From contig NZ_JAAKZV010000073.1 of assembly GCF_011044975.1 (NCBI RefSeq), positions 1 to 32,669 on the forward strand: a stretch of 32,669 nt of DNA. Direction: 5' to 3'. The notes beneath the pieces are model-generated. The model saw only the letters and a program-made list of their open reading frames with translations. It was not told the DNA's origin and made no database searches. Of this stretch, positions 16,844-24,292 are shown in pieces (within the stretch, counting starts at the first letter, position 1; each line of letters begins with the position of its first letter). The position numbers were made by a program, and so were the translations under genes. Origin of the DNA: Streptomyces coryli. Lineage in GTDB: Bacteria; Actinomycetota; Actinomycetes; Streptomycetales; Streptomycetaceae.

Positions 16844-17664
16844 GGCGCCTCGTCCACTCCCGGTGGCGGCTGCTCGCCGCCGTCCAGCTGCTCCAGCACG
16901 GTCCCCGGATCCTCCCGGGCCTCGTCGAGCAGCAGCTCCGGTACGGGCTCCGCCGCCGCGCCGCGCCCCGGCTGCGGCGTCCCGTATTCGGCCTTGAAGC
17001 CGCGCCACCAGCCCTTGCGCACGCGCAGCACCCGGTAGACCGGGGTGATATCGGTGCCAGTCCAGTTCAGCCCGAGGTGGCTGGCCCGGCTGAAGGTGAC
17101 CCGCCCGGCGAGGTCGATCAGCTGCAGCGGCCCGGCCCCGCCCGCGGTCATCCGCAACTCGGCGACGGCGCCGTCCCGTTCGGAGGTGAGCACGGTCCCC
17201 GCCCGTGCGTGGATGACGTCGGTGACGACGAGCAGCGCGGGGTCCCATTCCCCGCGCCACATCTTCCGTACGAGCCCGTCGGTGAGCCCGGCGACATCCG
17301 GCAGCCCGCGCTGCCGCAGCCCGGAGTAGACGATCAGCGCGCTGCGCTCGTCCTTGAACTCCACCAGGGCGCCCGCGTCGGCGGGCAGCAGCGTGGCGAT
17401 GCCGGGCACGGTGCCGCCCACCGCCTTGAACTGCACGGACACCGAACCCCCGGCGTCGTACGTGACATCACCGGGCGCCCCCGTGGTCCGCTCCGCCACC
17501 TCGACGCCCCACTTGCCGAGCTCGCCGGCCGTCACCGACCCCCCGCCGTGCAGCCTGCGCACCTCGCCGACCCGCACCGTCTGGGACAGCGGCCACGCCA
17601 CCCACCACCCGGCGAAAACATCACGCAGCGCCCCCCGGTAGGCCGTATAGGCACCATCGGTCAT
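16840..17664 (-). CDS. Gasdermin-like candidate (274 aa), first gene of the CHAT operon
   Basis: The ATG at 17664 has GGGGGGAG 5 nt upstream; the longer frame to 18000 overlaps the neighbouring secreted-protein gene and was rejected. The protein has no signal peptide and no Cys. Residues 100-172 contain FKDERSALIVYSGL, then GEWDP and LLVVTDVIHARAGTVL, then a strand ending AELRM. As I remember bacterial gasdermins, they have a similar run: FxxxxAxxF, GxW, VVTEVVxAxxATxLxS, ELxA. Residues 228-274 are a Pro/Gly/acidic tail that could be a removable inhibitory segment. The length fits bacterial gasdermins (about 240-280 aa). Being the first gene before a CHAT protease fits known gasdermin operons, in which a protease cleaves the pore-former. 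There is no N-terminal Cys for palmitoylation, which is a mark against. The match is from memory, without an alignment; otherwise it is a conserved hypothetical. Confidence 0.5.
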   Translation of the reverse strand: MTDGAYTAYRGALRDVFAGWWVAWPLSQTVRVGEVRRLHGGGSVTAGELGKWGVEVAERTTGAPGDVTYDAGGSVSVQFKAVGGTVPGIATLLPADAGALVEFKDERSALIVYSGLRQRGLPDVAGLTDGLVRKMWRGEWDPALLVVTDVIHARAGTVLTSERDGAVAELRMTAGGAGPLQLIDLAGRVTFSRASHLGLNWTGTDITPVYRVLRVRKGWWRGFKAEYGTPQPGRGAAAEPVPELLLDEAREDPGTVLEQLDGGEQPPPGVDEAP

Positions 17665-17681
17665 GGCAGCTCCCCCCAGCA

Positions 17682-17694
17682 CACTGCGACAGTG
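17682..17694 (-). promoter_or_regulatory. Inverted repeat in the leader of the CHAT operon
   Basis: CACTG-CGA-CAGTG lies 17-30 nt before the start codon of the 274-aa gene, just upstream of its GGGGGGAG Shine-Dalgarno. It could be a small operator or a leader hairpin. No regulator is identifiable, and a 5-bp stem can occur by chance. Confidence 0.25.
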
Positions 17695-17774
17695 CACGGA
17701 GCGTAACGCCCCGCGACCCTGGGCGACGTGGGCCGAACGGGCCATTCCGGGCGACTCTGCCAAGCGCGCCCTGC

Positions 17775-18161
17775 TCAGCCCTGGTTGAGGCGGATGGAGT
17801 TGATCGGCGAGATGTTGAAGTACCAGCTCTTGCCGGGCTTCAGCTTGCTGCTGCAGTTGGTGCCGGAGTAGGTGCGGCACGTCTGGGCTGTCGCGCCGCC
17901 GGTCTGGTTGTTGTAGATGACCCGCTCGCCGTGCTGGCCGCTGAGCTTGTGGACGCCGTAGCGGTAGAACTTCAGGGAGGGCGGGTTGCCGTGTTCCCAC
18001 GACTTCGTCGTCCAGACGCAGACGTAGCCCCGCTTGCAGCCATTGACCGTCCCTGCCCTCACCGAGGCCGAGTCGTCGGCGCTTGCCGGGGCCATGGGAG
18101 TGATCAGGGCCGCTCCGGCGGCGATGGTCGTGACGAGAGTGCCGATGGTGCGTTTGCGCAT
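17775..18161 (-). CDS. Secreted peptidase-inhibitor-I36-like small protein
   Basis: The 128-aa product has a clear Sec signal (MRKRTIGTLVTTIAAGAALI, cleavage after PASA). The mature part of about 100 residues has four cysteines and the pattern GCKRGYVCVWTTKSW, then YNNQTGG, typical of the beta/gamma-crystallin-like I36 (SMI-type metalloprotease inhibitor) family common in Streptomyces. The role as an inhibitor is family-level inference. It is transcribed away from a large inverted repeat in its leader (18177-18208). It is a single-gene unit between the CHAT operon and the XRE-glycosidase gene, all on the same strand. Confidence 0.75.
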   Translation of the reverse strand: MRKRTIGTLVTTIAAGAALITPMAPASADDSASVRAGTVNGCKRGYVCVWTTKSWEHGNPPSLKFYRYGVHKLSGQHGERVIYNNQTGGATAQTCRTYSGTNCSSKLKPGKSWYFNISPINSIRLNQG

Positions 18162-18176
18162 GTTCTGCCCCCGTTG

Positions 18177-18208
18177 GTCATGATGCAGCAGGATTGCTGC
18201 ACCATGAC
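18177..18208 (-). promoter_or_regulatory. Large inverted repeat upstream of the I36-like gene
   Basis: GTCATGATGCAGCA and TGCTGCACCATGAC are separated by GGAT: 13 of 14 positions pair, with a perfect inner TGCAGCA/TGCTGCA. The repeat ends 16 nt before the start codon. It may be an operator for a dimeric regulator or an mRNA leader hairpin controlling the secreted protein. It is too well paired to be likely by chance, but no regulator is assigned. Confidence 0.5.
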
Positions 18209-18240
18209 TACGATCCCCGCCCTACTGTCCCGAGTCACCC

Positions 18241-18262
18241 ACTTTCGGCGGCCTCCGAAAGT
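18241..18262 (-). terminator. Hairpin terminator of the XRE-glycosidase gene
   Basis: A perfect 8-bp stem ACTTTCGG/CCGAAAGT with a 6-nt loop begins at the last base of the stop codon. There is no U-tract, as is common in Streptomyces. Confidence 0.6.
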
Positions 18263-20046
18263 CACCGGTGCTCGACCAGGACCGGCTCCTCGCCGACGTC
18301 GATGCGCTCGCCGGGGCGGGCGGGGGCCGTGCTGCCGTTCAAGCGGTGGACGCGGTGTGCGCCCTCGTCCAGGGGTACGTCGGCCCGGCCGTCGGTGGAC
18401 CAGGTGACGGTGAGCGGGCTGCCGTCCCGCTCGAAGCGGCAGGAATACAGCCGGGGCGGCAGGCCCATCCGGGTCCCCTGGCCGCAGGCGCTGATCCGGG
18501 CCCCGTCCAGCCATGTCATCAGCCGGCCGACGCGCTTTCCGGGCTCCGCGGGCGGGCCGCCCACCGGCTGGACGATGATCGGCACGTGGGTGCTGCCCCA
18601 GTTGTAGAAGTACATCCGCCGCATGCCGTAATGCCTGCTGTAGAGCCCGGCGAGAAAGAAGCGCGCCGCGTAGTCGCGGGCGCGGCGGGCGTCGAGCGGC
18701 GGGGTCGAGCCGATGTCCCACTCGGGTCCGGTGTTCCACAGCTCGACGTCGTTGGCGTTCTCCTCGTGGAGGAGGTTCGCGATCCGCCGGGTGAGCTCGA
18801 TGATCTCCTCCGGCTTGCCGTCCCCGGTGCGCGGCGGCATCTTCAGGGCGGCGGCGTCACAGTGTTCGTACGCACCGGTCCTGGCGAACTCCCGCAGCAG
18901 CTGCCGCCCTTTCGCCGTCCACAGCACCCCGAAGGACGGGCAGGCCAGCCGCGCCTCGGGGTCGATGCGGCGGATGATCCGGGCGGCGCGCTCGACCATC
19001 TCGGCGAGGGTGTCGAGGCTGCCCGCGTACATCAGGCGGTGGCTCGGGTAGTCCCACAGCTCGTACGACCCGATGCGGTCCCGGTAGCGGGTGGCGAGCT
19101 TCGTCACGAAGCGGTCCCAGACCTTCAGGTCGTCCGGGGGTGAGGCGGAGGAGTCGGCGAAGCCGGACTTCTTGCCGTCGGGGGCGGCCCACCACGGGGT
19201 GCCGCCGATGGTGAACAGGACCGGCAGCCGGTCCCGTTCGGCGGCCCGTACCAGCCGGTCCAGGGTCTGCCAGCGGTACTGGCGGGACTTGGGCTCGATG
19301 TTGGCCCAGCGGGTCTCGCTGTTCCACAGCCGCGCGGAGCCGGTGCGGAAGCCGGGCATCAGGCCGGTGTCGCTGTTGATCGTCATGCCGAAGAACTCGG
19401 GGGATATGCGGCGCGGGGCCTCGTGCCACTCCGGCCCCACGGGGCGCTGCTCACCGCCGGTGGCGGGCGCGCGTCCGGCGGGGGTGCGCTTCCGGTCACC
19501 GTCGTACGCGAGGGCGCCGCCGGCCAGCGTGACGAGCACGACCAGCAGCGCCACCAGCCGCGGCCGGGTGCGCCGCCACCACGGCGGCCGGGCGGCGGGC
19601 TCGGGGGCCGGCGATGACGAGGACGGCTCCGAGGACTCGGTCGGCTCCGAGGACTTGGCCGGATCCGAAGGCTTGGCCCGATCCGAGGACTTGGCCGGTC
19701 CCGACGACTCGGTCGGTCCCGACGACCCGGCCGACTCCGACGACTCTGCCGCTTCCGCCGCCCCGCCCGCTTCCGCCACCCCCCGCTCCGGCGGCTCATC
19801 CCCCTGTCCCGCCTCTCCAGCAGTCGCCCGGTACCAAGCCCGGTAAAGCCGGTCCAGCTCCTCCGGGCTCGCCCCGCTCACCCGCGCCACCTGTTCGATC
19901 GCGCCGAAGGTGCCCGGCACGGTGATGCCCTGGCAGTAGCGGTGGAGCGTGGACCGGCTGAGCCCTGTGCGATGGGCCAGCGCCGAATAGCTGCGCCCGC
20001 TGCGCTGCTTGAGCTCCTCCAGCAGTTCCGCCAGCTCCGACGCCAT
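18262..20046 (-). CDS. XRE-HTH / transmembrane / glycosidase-like fusion protein
   Basis: The start is taken as ATG at 20046 (MASELAELLEELKQRSG), preceded by GGGAGGGGG; a longer reading to 20226 enters the divergent gene. The protein is 594 aa. Residues 3-70 are an XRE-type helix-turn-helix (RSYSALAHRTGLSRSTLHRYCQG). Residues 100-145 are a Ser/Pro/Glu repeat linker. RPRLVALLVVLVTLAGGALA (162-180) is a single membrane segment after a positive patch (WWRRTRPR), so the rest should be outside. Residues 205-594 resemble a TIM-barrel glycosidase (GH39/GH5-clan-like): WNSETRWANIEP, LWDYPSH, NTGPEWD with a candidate catalytic Glu, and FYNWGSTH. This is a cytoplasmic DNA-binding domain tethered to an extracellular glycosidase-like domain, perhaps a one-component sensor. 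The function is unproven. Confidence 0.75.
   Translation of the reverse strand: MASELAELLEELKQRSGRSYSALAHRTGLSRSTLHRYCQGITVPGTFGAIEQVARVSGASPEELDRLYRAWYRATAGEAGQGDEPPERGVAEAGGAAEAAESSESAGSSGPTESSGPAKSSDRAKPSDPAKSSEPTESSEPSSSSPAPEPAARPPWWRRTRPRLVALLVVLVTLAGGALAYDGDRKRTPAGRAPATGGEQRPVGPEWHEAPRRISPEFFGMTINSDTGLMPGFRTGSARLWNSETRWANIEPKSRQYRWQTLDRLVRAAERDRLPVLFTIGGTPWWAAPDGKKSGFADSSASPPDDLKVWDRFVTKLATRYRDRIGSYELWDYPSHRLMYAGSLDTLAEMVERAARIIRRIDPEARLACPSFGVLWTAKGRQLLREFARTGAYEHCDAAALKMPPRTGDGKPEEIIELTRRIANLLHEENANDVELWNTGPEWDIGSTPPLDARRARDYAARFFLAGLYSRHYGMRRMYFYNWGSTHVPIIVQPVGGPPAEPGKRVGRLMTWLDGARISACGQGTRMGLPPRLYSCRFERDGSPLTVTWSTDGRADVPLDEGAHRVHRLNGSTAPARPGERIDVGEEPVLVEHR
19612..19746 (-). repeat. 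Degenerate tandem repeat encoding the Ser/Pro linker
   Basis: This stretch encodes imperfect five- to six-residue units of the type S-S-(G/E/D)-P-(T/A)-(E/K), repeated about eight times (SSGPTESSGPAKSSDRAKPS and onwards). It forms a flexible linker between the HTH and the membrane helix and is likely to vary in length between strains. Confidence 0.7.
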
Positions 20047-20072
20047 CACACCCCCTCCCCAACCGCCGCTTC

Positions 20073-20133
20073 CCGCCGTCCCACCGCCGCGCGAAACCGC
20101 AGCTGGAACCCGTACCGCCGTCCCACCGTCCCA
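20073..20133. repeat. Direct repeats in the divergent XRE-glycosidase / ArsR intergenic region
   Basis: CCGCCGTCCCACCG occurs exactly at 20073-20086 and 20115-20128, 42 bp apart (about four helical turns). A third core, CCGTCCCA, sits at 20126-20133. They lie 27-90 bp upstream of the XRE gene start and could be binding sites for that protein or for the divergent ArsR-type regulator. This is inference. Confidence 0.4.
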
Positions 20134-20215
20134 TCTCCCCAGATCTTCTTGCCACGGAACCAGAGGGAAGCGCAAAGTCACCAGTGCACTGCTCTGACAA
20201 CGGGGGAACGACAAC

Positions 20216-21205
20216 ATGCTGCGCATGCACTTCAGCGCGGGGGATATCGCCAGAACGCGGGTCGCCGACGGACCTGATCCCTTCTGGGAGGCGGTACTGA
20301 GCCTGCACCGGGTCCGCGAGCGGCGCGCCCAGCCCGAACTTACCGGCTGGCGCGGGCGCGTGCTCCGTAACGCCAGGGAGCCACTGAGCCTGCTGCTGCC
20401 GCTGGTGCCCGCCCGCGGCTACTTCCCGGACTTCCTCACGCCCGCGGCGAGCGCCGACGGCTTCGAGGCGGGCCTCGACGCGCTGCTGTCCACGCCGCGG
20501 CGTGAACTGCACACCCAGATCGGCCGGCTGGCCGCGGACGGCGCCGCGCCCCGCGGCCTGGCCCGCTCCGTCGGCGAGGGCCGGGCCCCCGCGCTGCGGC
20601 GGCTCGCCGACGCGCTGCGCGACTACCGGCGGATCGCGTTCGGCCGGTCCTGGCAGCGGGTCCGCGCGCGGACCGAGGACGACCGCGCCTGGCGCGCCCG
20701 CGTCCAGTGGTGCAGCGGTACGGAGGCGATGCTGCGCACCTTCGGCCCCGGCATCCGCTGGCGCGCGCCGGTGCTGGAGGCCGACTATCCGGTGGACAAG
20801 GACATCCATCTGGACGGCCGCGGGCTGCTGTTGATCCCGTCGTACTTCTGCAGCGCCAAGCCGGTGGCGCTGGCCGACCCATCGCTGGCGCCGACACTCG
20901 TCTACCCGGTCTCGCGGAACCGTCCGGCGCCGGCCGCCGCGCCGGGCACCGACCCCGCGGGCGCGCATCTCGCGCGCCTCCTCGGCCACACCAGGGCCGC
21001 GGTCCTGCAGACCCTCGCCGGCGACTGCACCACCAGCGAACTGGCCGGCCGCGCCGGCGTCTCCCTCTCCTCGGCCAGCGAACACGCCGCCGTGCTGCGC
21101 GCCGCGGGCCTGGTCTCCAGCACCCGGCAGCGCAACACGGTGCGGCACTCGCTCACCCCGATGGGCCTGGCGCTCCTCGACGGCCGTACGGACCCCTGGA
21201 GTTAG
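20216..21205 (+). CDS. ArsR-family winged-helix transcriptional regulator (long form)
   Basis: The 329-aa protein has a C-terminal winged helix (about 255-325). Its recognition region is TTSELAGRAGVSLSSASEHAAVLRAAGLV, followed by a wing (RQRNTVRHSLTPMGLALL), typical of ArsR-type regulators in Streptomyces. The N-terminal 240 residues form an uncharacterised domain often found with this helix (DUF5937-like, from memory). The ATG at 20216 follows GGGGGAACGACAAC; an internal ATG at 20225 is an alternative. There is no metal-binding Cys cluster of the classic ArsR type. It is divergent from the XRE-glycosidase gene and convergent with the iron importer permease (19 bp between stops). The ligand is unknown. 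Confidence 0.75.
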   Translation: MLRMHFSAGDIARTRVADGPDPFWEAVLSLHRVRERRAQPELTGWRGRVLRNAREPLSLLLPLVPARGYFPDFLTPAASADGFEAGLDALLSTPRRELHTQIGRLAADGAAPRGLARSVGEGRAPALRRLADALRDYRRIAFGRSWQRVRARTEDDRAWRARVQWCSGTEAMLRTFGPGIRWRAPVLEADYPVDKDIHLDGRGLLLIPSYFCSAKPVALADPSLAPTLVYPVSRNRPAPAAAPGTDPAGAHLARLLGHTRAAVLQTLAGDCTTSELAGRAGVSLSSASEHAAVLRAAGLVSSTRQRNTVRHSLTPMGLALLDGRTDPWS

Positions 21206-21224
21206 GGTCTGCGCGAAGCCCGTA

Positions 21225-23306
21225 CTACCGGCGGCTCCGCACCAGCAGATGCAGGAAGTACGGCGTGCCGATGACGGCCGTCATCAGGCCCGCGCCCAGC
21301 TGCGCCGGCGCGATCACCGTACGGCCGAGCAGGTCGGCCAGGCAGACGAGGACGGCGCCCAGGAGCAGCGCGACCGGGATCACCCGGACGTGCTGCCGGC
21401 CCACCAGCGCGCGGGCGGCGTGCGGGGCCACCAGGCCCACGAAGCCGATCGTGCCCGCGGCGGCCACCGCGGCGGCGCTCAGCAGAACGCTCAGCGTCAG
21501 CAGCGCCAGCCGGCTGCGGCCGAGGTCGAGGCCGAGCAGCCGCGGGGTGTCCTCGTCCAGCGAGACCAGGTCGAGCTCCCGGCGGCGGGCGACCGCCACC
21601 GCCACGCCCACGGCCAGCACGATCGCCAGCGGCACGACGTCCGGCATCGTCCGCCCGTACGTCGAACCGGACAGCCAGGTCAGCGCCTTGGTGGCGTTGA
21701 ACGGGTCGGTGAGCACGATCAGCAGGCTGATCAGCGCGGTGGTGGCGACGGCGAAGCCCATGCCGACCAGGACCAGCCGGTTCTGCTGGAAGCCGCCGCG
21801 GGCCGCGAGCCCGAAGACGGCGGCGGAGACCACCGCGGCGCCCGCGCAGGCCGCGCCGGCCAGGCTCCAGGAGCCGGCCATCGACGTCGTCGTCACCAGG
21901 AGTACGGCCCCGAGCGCCGCGCCGCCGGAGACGCCGAGCACGGCGGGCTCGGCGAGCGGGTTGCGGGTGACGGCCTGCGTGATCGTCCCGGAGAGCGCGA
22001 GGGCCGCGCCCGCCAGGAGGGCCGCGAGCACCCGGGGGACCCGCGTATCGAGGACGAAGCCGACCGTCTGACCCGCCTGCCCCGACGCCCAGTTGACGAC
22101 ATCGCCGAGGAGCAGCTTGCTGTCGCCCAGCAGCACGGCGGCGATCGTCAGGCCCACCACCACGACCGCCAGCACGGCCGTCGTGGTCAGGAAGGTGCCG
22201 CGGCTGCGCAGCCGCAGCTTGTCCACCGCCGTCGTCCCCGCGGCGTCCGGCAGCCGGGTCGCCAGCACGATCAGGAAGACCGCGCCGACCAGGCTGGTCA
22301 CGACGCCCGTCGGCACCCGGACCGCGGAGTCCGAGTCGACCAGCGCACGCAGCGCCACGTCGGAGCCGAGCACCAGCGCCGCGCCGGTGAGCCCCGCGAC
22401 CGGCACGGTCCCGCGGGTGCGGGCGAACGCGCGGAACCGGCGGGCCAGCGGCCGTACGATCGCCGGCGCACACAGCCCGACGAAGCCGATCGGCCCGGCC
22501 AGCGTGACCGCCGTCGTGGACAGCAGCACCGCGAGCAGCACGGTGACGATCCGGGTGTTACGGACCGGGACGCCGAGGCCGCGGGCGGCGTCGTCGCCGA
22601 GCGCGAGGGCGTCCACGCGGCGGGCGTAGAGCAGCAGGCCGATCAGGCCGACCGCGACGAGCGGGGCCAGCCGCACCACCCCGTCGAAGCCGCTCTGCGC
22701 GATGCTGCCCTGGTTCCAGTCGTAGAGGCCCTCGGTCTCCTCGGGGAAGAGCAGCAGCAGCCCCTCGGTCACCGAGGTCAGGCCGAGGGTGAGGGCGCTG
22801 CCGGCCAGCACCAGCCGCACCGTGCCGGTGCCGAGCCCGGAGAGGCCCAGCACCACCACCGCAGCGGCGAGGCCGCCGGCGAAGGCGACCGCGGAGGACG
22901 CGAGCAGCGGCAGCGTGGCGCCGGTGGCGGCGGCGATGCCGAGCGCGGCGTACGAACCGGCGTTGACGGCAAGGGTGTCGGGCGCCGCGAGCACATTGCG
23001 GCTGACCGACTGCAGGATGGCGCCGGCCATCCCGAGCGCGGCGCCGACCAGCAGGCCCGCGGTCATCCGCGGCAGCCGGGAGGAGATCACGACCGACGAG
23101 TCGGTGGCGTCGGCCTGCCCGGTGAGCGCCTTCCAGACCTCCGCCGCGCCCGCGCCGGACGTGCCCTGGGTGAGGTCGACGACGGCGAGGAGCGCGACGA
23201 GAGCTGCCAGTACGGCCGTCACCGCGGCCGCGCCCGTCCGGGACGGGGACGGTGCCGCCTGCGGATCCGGACGGGTGGCGGGGGTGGTGGGTGCGGTGAC
23301 GGCCAT
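21225..23306 (-). CDS. Iron-siderophore ABC transporter permease, fused double FecCD
   Basis: The 693-aa protein contains two tandem FecCD-type permease units (about 25-350 and 370-690), each with about nine to ten membrane helices, so one polypeptide replaces the usual dimer, as in FhuB. Each half carries the conserved family features: RLPRMTAGLLVGAALGMAGA and TRVPRVLAALLAGAALALSG (start of unit), GSYAALGI/GGAALGAVL, and GTIGFVGLVAPHAARALVG near the cytoplasmic ATPase-coupling loop (the first unit reads GPIGFVGLCAPAIVRPLA). It starts 5 nt after the binding-protein stop and is the last gene of the operon, convergent with the ArsR-type gene. The function is import of ferric siderophore across the membrane. 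Confidence 0.92.
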   Translation of the reverse strand: MAVTAPTTPATRPDPQAAPSPSRTGAAAVTAVLAALVALLAVVDLTQGTSGAGAAEVWKALTGQADATDSSVVISSRLPRMTAGLLVGAALGMAGAILQSVSRNVLAAPDTLAVNAGSYAALGIAAATGATLPLLASSAVAFAGGLAAAVVVLGLSGLGTGTVRLVLAGSALTLGLTSVTEGLLLLFPEETEGLYDWNQGSIAQSGFDGVVRLAPLVAVGLIGLLLYARRVDALALGDDAARGLGVPVRNTRIVTVLLAVLLSTTAVTLAGPIGFVGLCAPAIVRPLARRFRAFARTRGTVPVAGLTGAALVLGSDVALRALVDSDSAVRVPTGVVTSLVGAVFLIVLATRLPDAAGTTAVDKLRLRSRGTFLTTTAVLAVVVVGLTIAAVLLGDSKLLLGDVVNWASGQAGQTVGFVLDTRVPRVLAALLAGAALALSGTITQAVTRNPLAEPAVLGVSGGAALGAVLLVTTTSMAGSWSLAGAACAGAAVVSAAVFGLAARGGFQQNRLVLVGMGFAVATTALISLLIVLTDPFNATKALTWLSGSTYGRTMPDVVPLAIVLAVGVAVAVARRRELDLVSLDEDTPRLLGLDLGRSRLALLTLSVLLSAAAVAAAGTIGFVGLVAPHAARALVGRQHVRVIPVALLLGAVLVCLADLLGRTVIAPAQLGAGLMTAVIGTPYFLHLLVRSRR

Positions 23307-23311
23307 CTCGG

Positions 23312-24292
23312 TTACTTGGTCAGCTCACTCACGACGGAGTCGATGTACTGGTTCATCGACTTGGTGCCGCCGAACATCCAGATGCCGTCGGGCAGCCGGT
23401 GCACATTGCCCTTCTTGACGAACGGCAGTGACTTCCACACCGAGTCCTTGGCGAGGGCGCCGGTGAAGGGGGTGCTGCTCTTGTCGTCCTTGTTGCCGAT
23501 GTAGGCGAAGTGGACGTCGTCCGGGAGCTTGGTGAGCCCCTCGACGTCGGTGGCGCCGAGCCCGTAGGCCTTGTCGCCCTTGACCTTCCAGGCGTTCTTC
23601 AGCCCGAGCTGCTCGTTGACCGCGCCGAGCAGCGAGCCGGAGGTGAACGGCCGGATCGAGACCTGGTTGGCCTGCACGTAGCCGTCGGCGAAGGCAAAGT
23701 CCGCGCCCGCGAGATCGGCGTCGGCGAGCGCCTTCTTGCCCTCGGCGACCTTCGCCTCGAAGTCCTTCTTCAGCTTCCCGGCCTGCTCGGTGGTGCCGGT
23801 CGCCTCCGCGATGAGATCGCGGTTCTTGTTCATCTGCCCGATCGGGTCGGCGGCGTTCGCCGACTTGATCTGCAGCACCGGGGCGACCTCGCGCAGCTGC
23901 TTCACGGCGGCCGGCTTCAGGTCGTCGGTGGCGACGATGAGGTCGGGGCGGATGGAGGCGATGGTGTCCATGCTCGGCTCGCCGCGGGTGCCGATGTCCT
24001 TGGCGTCGTTCGTCAGCGGGGCGGCCTTGTTCCAGGTCTTGTAGCCCTTGACGTCGGCGACGCCGGCGGGGTCGACGCCGAGCGAGATCAGGTCCTCGAC
24101 GACGTTCCACTCGGTCCCGACGACCTTCTTGGCGGGCCCGTCGAGCTTCACCTTGGCGCCGGTGGCGTCGGTGACCGTGATCTTCTGGGCGCCCTTGCCG
24201 GCGTCCTTCTCCGCGGGCTCGGTGGTCCCGCAGGCGGTCAGGGCGAGGGCGGCGGCGGCGAGGGCGGCCGCGGCCGGTATGGAGCGTCTCAT
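23312..24292 (-). CDS. Iron-siderophore ABC transporter substrate-binding lipoprotein
   Basis: The 326-aa product starts MRRSIPAAAALAAAALALTACG: a lipoprotein signal with lipobox LTAC and Cys +1, anchoring it outside the membrane. The body is a type III (TroA/FhuD-like) binding fold: KKVVGTEWNVVEDLISLGVDPAGVAD near the N-terminus, RPDLIVATDD, and a second lobe with FADGYVQANQ and GLTKLPDDVHFAYIG. The ATG at 24292 overlaps the ATPase stop (ATGA); a much longer upstream reading is shadow frame and was rejected. It captures the ferric siderophore and delivers it to the fused permease. The siderophore type cannot be told from sequence alone. Confidence 0.92.
   Translation of the reverse strand: MRRSIPAAAALAAAALALTACGTTEPAEKDAGKGAQKITVTDATGAKVKLDGPAKKVVGTEWNVVEDLISLGVDPAGVADVKGYKTWNKAAPLTNDAKDIGTRGEPSMDTIASIRPDLIVATDDLKPAAVKQLREVAPVLQIKSANAADPIGQMNKNRDLIAEATGTTEQAGKLKKDFEAKVAEGKKALADADLAGADFAFADGYVQANQVSIRPFTSGSLLGAVNEQLGLKNAWKVKGDKAYGLGATDVEGLTKLPDDVHFAYIGNKDDKSSTPFTGALAKDSVWKSLPFVKKGNVHRLPDGIWMFGGTKSMNQYIDSVVSELTK

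Noticed and set aside
16844-17260. N-terminal extension of the CHAT-ATPase
   Set aside because: The extension is arginine-rich shadow of the upstream gene; ATG 16843 overlapping its stop is the natural start.
18184-18201. TGCAGCA/TGCTGCA dyad as an intrinsic terminator
   Set aside because: It lies upstream of the start codon of the I36-like gene, and the XRE gene upstream already has its own hairpin at 18241-18262.
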